From Terriglobia bacterium (GTDB taxonomy: Bacteria > Acidobacteriota > Terriglobia > Bryobacterales > Bryobacteraceae): a DNA stretch of 33,241 nt. This document shows, piece by piece, positions 28,999 to 33,241 of the stretch. A program made the position numbers and the translations under genes. The notes below the pieces were generated by a model, which saw nothing but the letters and a program-made list of their open reading frames with translations, had not been told where the DNA came from and searched no databases. Location of the stretch: NCBI GenBank assembly GCA_020073345.1, contig JAIQFI010000055.1, forward strand, positions 1-33,241, read 5' to 3'. Numbering within the stretch: the stretch's first letter is position 1; each line of letters begins with the position of its first letter.

Positions 28999-29312
28999 AC
29001 AACTCCATCCTCCGATTCAAGCGTTGCCAAAGCCTTCAAGCTCCTGTCAACGTTCATACCGGTTCCGACCGGTTAAAACTTTGGTCAAGTATGACATATG
29101 AGCGACAACGCGAAAAGAAGGATTCTCTGCGGCTAGTACTGGTACCTCGCGTTGCTTGAATCCCTGGCAAACCTGAGCCATCGCACCATCGCGGCGCTGT
29201 CGCTTGACGCATCGTTTTGATCCAACATAGACTCGAATTGCGACTAGTCTGTTTTCATCAAGGATAGTGGGGGCGCTCCCCGGCGTCCGCTGCAAACCCT
29301 CGATTAATACTT
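28999..29312. other. Divergent non-coding region between the receptor and the TPR-like gene
   Basis: These 314 bases carry no gene. Contents are the ACCGGTT pair, the palindrome GACTAGTC near 29242-29249 and, just before the plus-strand ATG, ATTAAT with only four bases to the start codon. No GATAATGATAATC-like Fur site is seen. Confidence 0.5.
29058..29074. promoter_or_regulatory. Paired ACCGGTT motifs upstream of the iron-uptake operon
   Basis: Two copies of ACCGGTT (29058-29064 and 29068-29074) are three bases apart, and each contains the palindrome ACCGGT. They lie 60-76 bases upstream of the receptor ATG, next to TTGACC on the minus strand (29088-29083) and TATGAA (29058-29053). A regulator site is possible; it is not a classical Fur box. 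Confidence 0.4.
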
Positions 29313-30323
29313 ATGGCGTTCGATCCGAAGGCCCTCGGCCAAACAGAAATACAGACGATCAACGCCCAAGCGTCCACACTGATGAAGCGGGGTATTCGCC
29401 TGATGAGCGAGACTCACCCGGGTGCTGTCAGCGAAGCGTTGAAGTGCTTCGATGAGGCCCTTGAGTTGCGCCGCCGCCTCCCCATCGAAACGGCCTCGCT
29501 CCTGCGGTTTGGATTGGCAGCCTGCTGGCTGAATCGCGCCGACGCTTTGATTCGACTGGGCGATGCCGGAGGAGTCTCGCTTGCTCTTCATGCCTTCGAC
29601 CAAGGGATAGATTTGCTACGCGGCCTTGCCTTAAGCGAGGATGTGCGGTTCCCTAGACGGCTTGCGATCGCCCATCAGAATCACGGCCTGGCCCTGCAGT
29701 CGCAGGGCGGCGCTAGTGCCTCGAAGGCCATCGCAGCGTTCACGGACTCGATCGCTGTCCTCGAGGGCGATCACGCGACGCTGATCTCTGATCGCCAGTA
29801 TCTGCTGGCTGCCGTTTGGATGAATCTTGCGAATGCACGGGCCTCGGAGCCGTCCCCCGAGTCGGGGCCGCTTGCGCGGGCCGCCGCGCTTCGTGCGATT
29901 ACCCTGATCGCGGACCTGGAAGTGAACGACGCGGACGCCGCGGAAGTCGGTCTGAAGGCGCGCCATGTGCTCTGTAAGACACTAGCAGCACGTCTGTCGC
30001 TGCCGGCGGCCAGTGGTGAAACGATGCCTGCGGATGTTCACGAGGCGACCGATATCGTCGACGATGGCCTGGTTATCGCGCGCCAGTGGGAAAAGCAGGG
30101 CGTAGCCCGCTTCAGGGATCTCGCGTGTGACTTGTTTCGATTCGGCGCTCGTGTGTATGCGAGATATCAGCCGCAGTTCCTGCATGAATTCGTTCGGGAT
30201 AACATCGATCCCGCTCAGTCGTCGATCTCTTACGTCGAGAGCGCGGAAATGTTCTCCGCGGCTTCAGAGGCACTTGATCTCCTCGATAGGCTCAGGAGTT
30301 CAGCGCGGTCGTACCGCGTCTAA
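29313..30323 (+). CDS. TPR-like helical repeat protein of unknown function
   Basis: The 336-residue soluble protein is almost entirely alpha-helical. Segments such as 'AVSEALKCFDEALELRRRL', 'LLRFGLAACWLNRADALIRLGDAGGVSLALHAFDQGIDLLRGL', 'LAIAHQNHGLALQSQGGASASKAIAAFTDSIAVLEGD' and 'LAAVWMNLANARAS' have the tetratricopeptide spacing of small and large residues. There is no signal peptide or membrane helix, so it is probably a cytoplasmic scaffold or partner protein. It diverges from the siderophore receptor and shares its 314 bp control region, but nothing in it points to iron. No Shine-Dalgarno is visible before the ATG. Partner and role are unknown. Confidence 0.75.
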   Translation: MAFDPKALGQTEIQTINAQASTLMKRGIRLMSETHPGAVSEALKCFDEALELRRRLPIETASLLRFGLAACWLNRADALIRLGDAGGVSLALHAFDQGIDLLRGLALSEDVRFPRRLAIAHQNHGLALQSQGGASASKAIAAFTDSIAVLEGDHATLISDRQYLLAAVWMNLANARASEPSPESGPLARAAALRAITLIADLEVNDADAAEVGLKARHVLCKTLAARLSLPAASGETMPADVHEATDIVDDGLVIARQWEKQGVARFRDLACDLFRFGARVYARYQPQFLHEFVRDNIDPAQSSISYVESAEMFSAASEALDLLDRLRSSARSYRV

Positions 30324-30452
30324 TGCACCAGTGTACTATTCTGAGTGCTTCGAGGCGCAAGTAGGCATTAGCCCCTTCTTCTTAATTACCCGCAGTTTTT
30401 GCGAGTGGCGTTTTCGGATAGTCCGCAGCCCGTGAAGGCGGACCATCCCATT

Positions 30453-30511
30453 AGTTAGAAGACCGGCCGATCATTCTCTGTTGAGGTCTCAGATCGGGAT
30501 GCCGACTCGCC
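30453..30511 (+). repeat. Direct repeat copy A (59 bp)
   Basis: It begins AGTTAGAAGACC and ends GATGCC-GACTCGCC. Aligned with copy B (32705-32762) it differs at only a few positions (GGCCGA for AGCTGG, one extra G after TTGA, two changes near the end). Both copies have the same orientation and lie about 2.25 kb apart. Confidence 0.85.
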
Positions 30512-30660
30512 ACAGCCCGTAGGCCAGGGCCTGGGCGGACGAACAGCTACTCCTGGCCCTCGCCCCAAGTTCATCGCGTTGCAACCGTGATCCATCGCTC
30601 GGTCCTACCACAGCGGCGAGCATGTTAGGATTGCACGGAGATCGAGCGAGGGAGTCTTCC

Positions 30661-30667
30661 AAGGAGG
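30661..30667 (+). promoter_or_regulatory. Ribosome binding site that fixes the sulfotransferase start
   Basis: AAGGAGG lies five bases before ATG 30673. An ATG at 30622 in the same frame has no such site and would put 17 polar residues ahead of the signal peptide. Confidence 0.8.
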
Positions 30668-30672
30668 CAGAC

Positions 30673-32055
30673 ATGACACGTTCTGCAGGAGGTGTTGCGT
30701 TAGCCGCGGTGGTTGCGGCGATCATCGCCTGGGCAGGACCTTCGGTGTTCCCAACCGGTACGACCATCTACGATCCAGGCAGGGCGTGGAATGGGTACAC
30801 AGTTCTGTCGCCGCTGGCCGGAGACGCAGCGATTGTTATTGACATGAATGGCAATGTCGTGAAGCGCTGGGCAGGATACAACAGCTCGGCTGGCGGACCG
30901 GTGCGGGTTCTGCCGGGCGGTGTGGTGATCGGAGCGGCGGGGACGAATGCGGGCAAGCAGGAATCACTGGCATTGATAGCGCGCGATTTTGAAGGGAAGG
31001 AGTTGTGGCGCTTCGACCACAACGAACAGATTACGGGGCCCGGCGGCGCGATGACTTGGGCACTGCGGCAGCATCATGATTGGCAGCGCGAAGATTTTCC
31101 GGCCGGCTATTATTCGCCGGGTGCGACGCCTGCCCCTCCCCCCAACACCGCCGCGAAAACGCTAGCGCTGACACACACGACCCATACTCGACCGGCGGTG
31201 GCAGAAGAGATGATGCTCGAGGACGACAGGATCATCGAGTTGGCCGCTGACGGGAGAGTCACGTGGGAATGGGTGGTCAGCGACCACATCGAGGATCTGC
31301 ATTTCGATAAGGATGCTCGCGAGGCGATCCATACCGGCAACGGGGGCGGCGATGCGGGGAGGGGCGCGTTCGACTGGTTCCACATGAATTCGGCGACGTA
31401 TGTGGGGCCAAACCATTGGTATGACGAAGGCGACAAACGCTTCGCTCCGGAGAATGTGGTGATCAGCAGCCGGGCGGCGTCGATTGTGGCAATTGTGGCT
31501 CGGGATGGCAAGATTGTGTGGCAGATAGGGCCGGACTACGGTGCAACGCCGGAGTTGCGCGCGCTTCGCCAAGTGATTGGACAACATCACGCTCATCTGA
31601 TCCCTAAGGGGCTGCCGGGAGCCGGGAACTTGCTGGTGTTCGACAACGGCGGCGCGAGCGGGTACGGACGGCCAAACGCAATCGCATTAAACGGTCAGAA
31701 CATCTATGCACGGCCGACGTCGCGGGTATTGGAGATCGATCCGGTCACCTTAAAGCTGGTTTGGTCGTACACCTCACCGACGTTCTTCGCGACAAACATC
31801 AGCGGTGCGCAGCGGCTCGCGAACGGGAACACGCTGGTCACGGAGGGGCCGGACGGACGGTTGTTTGAAGTGAATAAAGATGGCGTGATTGTGTGGGAGT
31901 ACGTATATCCGGTCTTCAGCGGCGGCGGTAAAGGTCGCCCGACGAATTCGGTGTATCGGGCTTACCGCGTGCCGTATGCCTGGATTCCACAGCTCGCTCG
32001 GCCGGTGGAGCAGACGGTAACACCTCCCAAGGTAGAGGAGTTTCGAGTGAAGTAG
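30673..32055 (+). CDS. Exported arylsulfotransferase (ASST)-like beta-propeller protein
   Basis: The 460-residue protein starts with a signal peptide ('MTRSAGGVALAAVVAAIIAWAGP') and has the repeated strand pattern of a beta-propeller: 'AAIVIDMNGNVVKRW', 'RIIELAADGRVTWEW', 'SIVAIVARDGKIVWQI', 'RVLEIDPVTLKLVWSY' and 'RLFEVNKDGVIVWEYVYP'. These match the ASST family, which moves sulfate between phenolic compounds without PAPS in the periplasm. The active-site region is 'GQHHAHLIPKGLPGAGNLLVFDNGG' with His at 305, 306 and 308; one of them should be the sulfated His. Many acidobacterial relatives are called 'aryl-sulfate sulfotransferase' with no tested substrate. No dsbL/dsbI-like partner follows. 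It sits between the two direct repeats. Confidence 0.85.
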   Translation: MTRSAGGVALAAVVAAIIAWAGPSVFPTGTTIYDPGRAWNGYTVLSPLAGDAAIVIDMNGNVVKRWAGYNSSAGGPVRVLPGGVVIGAAGTNAGKQESLALIARDFEGKELWRFDHNEQITGPGGAMTWALRQHHDWQREDFPAGYYSPGATPAPPPNTAAKTLALTHTTHTRPAVAEEMMLEDDRIIELAADGRVTWEWVVSDHIEDLHFDKDAREAIHTGNGGGDAGRGAFDWFHMNSATYVGPNHWYDEGDKRFAPENVVISSRAASIVAIVARDGKIVWQIGPDYGATPELRALRQVIGQHHAHLIPKGLPGAGNLLVFDNGGASGYGRPNAIALNGQNIYARPTSRVLEIDPVTLKLVWSYTSPTFFATNISGAQRLANGNTLVTEGPDGRLFEVNKDGVIVWEYVYPVFSGGGKGRPTNSVYRAYRVPYAWIPQLARPVEQTVTPPKVEEFRVK

Positions 32056-32130
32056 TCTCAGACCGGAGAACAGTTAGATTGGCCGGATGGCTCCCCGAAC
32101 GGCCGTATCCGTAAAGACTAACGGACGTAT

Positions 32131-32144
32131 CATGATCAATCATG
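32131..32144. promoter_or_regulatory. 14 bp palindrome at the DinB start
   Basis: CATGAT-CA-ATCATG has perfect 6-base arms; its last three bases are the ATG of the broken DinB gene. It could be an operator or just chance. Confidence 0.3.
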
Positions 32145-32632
32145 ACCGTTAAGGATCTGCAAACTCTGTTCGATTACGGCTACTGGCGAATAGGAAGCTC
32201 TTCGAAGTGATTGTGCAATTGACGCCTGAGCAGTTCACCCAACAGGTATCCGGAAGTTAGGGTTCCGTCCGAAACACCTTGGTCCATATCATGAGTACCG
32301 AATGGGGTTGGGTCGATCGATGCGGTGGCGCTCACCGGGGTCCACGTCTCAACGCCATCGACTTTCCAACAGTTAAGGCGGTCACAGAACAGTGGACGCG
32401 CGTTGAAACATACTTACGGGACTTCCTGGCAGCACTGCGGGACGAGGATCTGGATACTGTCGTGGAGTTCACGATCGGAGATGGCCCCATCCAGGCGATG
32501 CCAGTGGGGCAAATGTTGCATCATGCCGCTGTTCACGGAGTGCATCATCGAGGGCAGATCGCGCTGCTCCTAAGGTCGCTCGGATACGTTCCAGGTGATT
32601 TCGACATTCTCTTCTACTACAGTCGGGCATGA
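32142..32632 (+). pseudogene. DinB family protein, broken by one frameshift and one nonsense codon
   Basis: DinB-family proteins are four-helix-bundle metal proteins often linked to thiol-dependent or stress functions. Reading starts at ATG 32142 with 'MTVKDLQTLFDYGYW'. After TGG at 32184-32186 one base is missing, and the expected 'ANRKLFEVIVQLTPEQF' continues in another frame (codons from 32189). In that frame TAG at 32258-32260 stands where 'GSYGSVRNTL' would need a Tyr or Phe codon. The rest, 'LVHIMSTEWGWVDRCGG' to 'HHAAVHGVHHRGQIALLLRSLGYVPGDFDILFYYSRA', is intact and carries the metal-binding His residues. The gene is either decayed or hit by two sequencing errors; the C-terminal two-thirds alone lacks helix 1. 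Confidence 0.83.
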
Positions 32633-32704
32633 GCCCGGTGCAAAGGCATCTTTGACGATCGGGCCTAGTGTGGGATCCAACTCCTGTATGGTCGGCCATC
32701 CGGA

Positions 32705-32762
32705 AGTTAGAAGACCAGCTGGTCATTCTCTGTTGAGTCTCAGATCGGGATGCCAACTCCCC
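32705..32762 (+). repeat. Direct repeat copy B (58 bp)
   Basis: This is the second copy of the repeat at 30453-30511, in the same orientation, 72 bases after the DinB stop. The 13 bases ATCCGGAAGTTAG that lead into it (32698-32710) also occur inside the DinB remnant, ending at its nonsense codon (32248-32260). The rest of the gap 32633-32836 holds no gene. Confidence 0.85.
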
Positions 32763-32836
32763 GACAGAGGGACCCGAGGAGAGGTAACTCCCGATTTCGC
32801 CTGGCGGAACGCGGCGCCGCTAGCGGGAACCGTGAA

Positions 32837-32989
32837 CTAGAACGTCGAGCCGTTCAGCGTGATGTCGGCGAGGCTCACTTTGCCGTTGCCCTGGTCCAGT
32901 CTGGTGAGATCCCTCCTGACCCGCATTGGCTGTGCGATCCACGCCACCAGAGCGGCTGCACAGCATAACGTCACGGTGAATTTAGACAT
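32837..32989 (-). CDS. 50-residue ORF overlapping the XRE regulator
   Basis: This short frame begins with ATG inside the last codons of the XRE gene (8 bp overlap, T-ATG-TC-TAA) and ends with TAG at 32837. The N-terminus 'MSKFTVTLCCAAALVAWIAQPM' is hydrophobic like a signal peptide or membrane helix; the rest, 'RRDLTRLDQGNGKVSLADITLNGSTF', is polar. Small XRE regulators of this type are often followed by a membrane-protein gene, so this may be a mini-protein or the head and tail of a larger gene that lost its middle. I do not recognise it, and it could also be non-coding. Confidence 0.45.
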   Translation of the reverse strand: MSKFTVTLCCAAALVAWIAQPMRVRRDLTRLDQGNGKVSLADITLNGSTF

Positions 32990-33230
32990 AAGTATCCTTA
33001 TTGTTTTCCGTCACAGGACTACTGCCATCCTTGTCCATTGCCGGGTCATGAAAAATCTCTTCGATGCGCAGTCCGAAGAGCCGGGCGGCGCGGAAGGCGA
33101 GCGGCAGGCTCGGATCGAACTTGCCCGTCTCGATGGCGTTGATGGTCTGCCGGGACACATCCAGCGCGTCGGCCAACTGGGCCTGCGTCCAGTTGCGCTC
33201 GGCGCGCAGCACCTTGAGCCGGTTCTTCAT
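32982..33230 (-). CDS. Small XRE-family helix-turn-helix regulator
   Basis: This 82-residue DNA-binding protein consists of one Cro/CI-type helix-turn-helix: 'MKNRLKVLRAERNWTQAQLADALDVSRQTINAIETGKFDPSLPLAFRAARLFGLRIEEIF'. The recognition region is 'VSRQTINAIE'. A short polar tail of about 20 residues follows. Close relatives are stand-alone regulators next to a small membrane protein; here the overlapping 50-codon ORF takes that place. The start ATG lies 11 bases from the window edge, so its promoter is not visible. Target genes are unknown. Confidence 0.9.
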   Translation of the reverse strand: MKNRLKVLRAERNWTQAQLADALDVSRQTINAIETGKFDPSLPLAFRAARLFGLRIEEIFHDPAMDKDGSSPVTENNKDTYV

Positions 33231-33241
33231 CGGTAGCGCCA

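Larger units (their letters stand above)
30324..30672 (+). other. Non-coding gap with repeat copy A
   Basis: The 349 bases before the sulfotransferase hold no gene. They contain an inverted repeat GTCCGC/GCGGAC (30421-30426 and 30438-30443, 11-base loop) immediately upstream of direct-repeat copy A, and AGGCCAGGGCCT further down. No strong promoter was identified. Confidence 0.5.

Noticed and set aside
28999-29312. Fur box expected before the siderophore receptor
   Set aside because: No GATAATGATAATC-like 19-mer was found on either strand; only the ACCGGTT pair stands out.

Overview
The window looks like chromosomal DNA of a GC-rich soil acidobacterium, most likely of the Solibacter/Bryobacter group. 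The best evidence is a TIGR03435-family secreted protein (19 kb), a family strongly expanded in Solibacter-like genomes. A DUF6152 protein, a secreted protein built of 'PCR..DTR / NGYF.P' repeats, an STN-domain TonB receptor and frequent GTG/TTG starts fit the same picture. The assignment is an inference from protein families. No rRNA, tRNA, CRISPR array, insertion sequence or phage gene was seen.

Layout. (1) 1-8621, minus strand: a housekeeping run in the order nfo (AP endonuclease IV), leuS, an ABC-F ATPase, a Uma2-type nuclease-fold protein, a LolD-type ABC ATPase and clpC, which runs off the left edge. Gaps are short and two gene pairs overlap. (2) 8665-9441, plus strand: an unknown exported protein whose stop codon touches the stop of the next, convergent cluster. 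(3) 9442-14221, minus strand: an asparagine-synthase-like amidotransferase, an ArnT-like membrane glycosyltransferase and a GT4 glycosyltransferase, read as one surface-glycan operon. (4) 14367-16816, minus strand: an FHA-GAF-PP2C (SpoIIE/RsbU type) phosphatase followed by an unrecognised 255-residue protein. (5) 17008-20720, plus strand: a penicillin-binding transpeptidase-like protein, a YjbR/MmcQ protein overlapping the TIGR03435 gene, a small c-type cytochrome and a YbjQ protein. (6) 20717-23214, minus strand: the classic rpsO-pnp pair. (7) 23341-25576: a DUF6152 protein convergent with a 579-residue secreted protein carrying three tandem units of about 120 residues. (8) 25777-28998, minus strand: an iron-uptake operon of a Fiu/PiuA-like TonB receptor with an extra STN domain plus the PiuC/YbiX dioxygenase, divergent from a TPR-like protein. 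(9) 30.4-33.2 kb: an accessory-looking stretch with an exported arylsulfotransferase-like protein and a broken DinB gene lying between two copies of a 58-59 bp direct repeat, then an XRE regulator overlapping a 50-codon ORF.

Most genes are ordinary. No convincing new multi-gene defence or mobile system is visible. The parts most worth a second look are the three-unit secreted repeat protein, the repeat-flanked sulfotransferase/DinB block, the STN-bearing Fiu-like receptor without a neighbouring sigma/anti-sigma pair, and the phosphatase plus unknown-protein pair.
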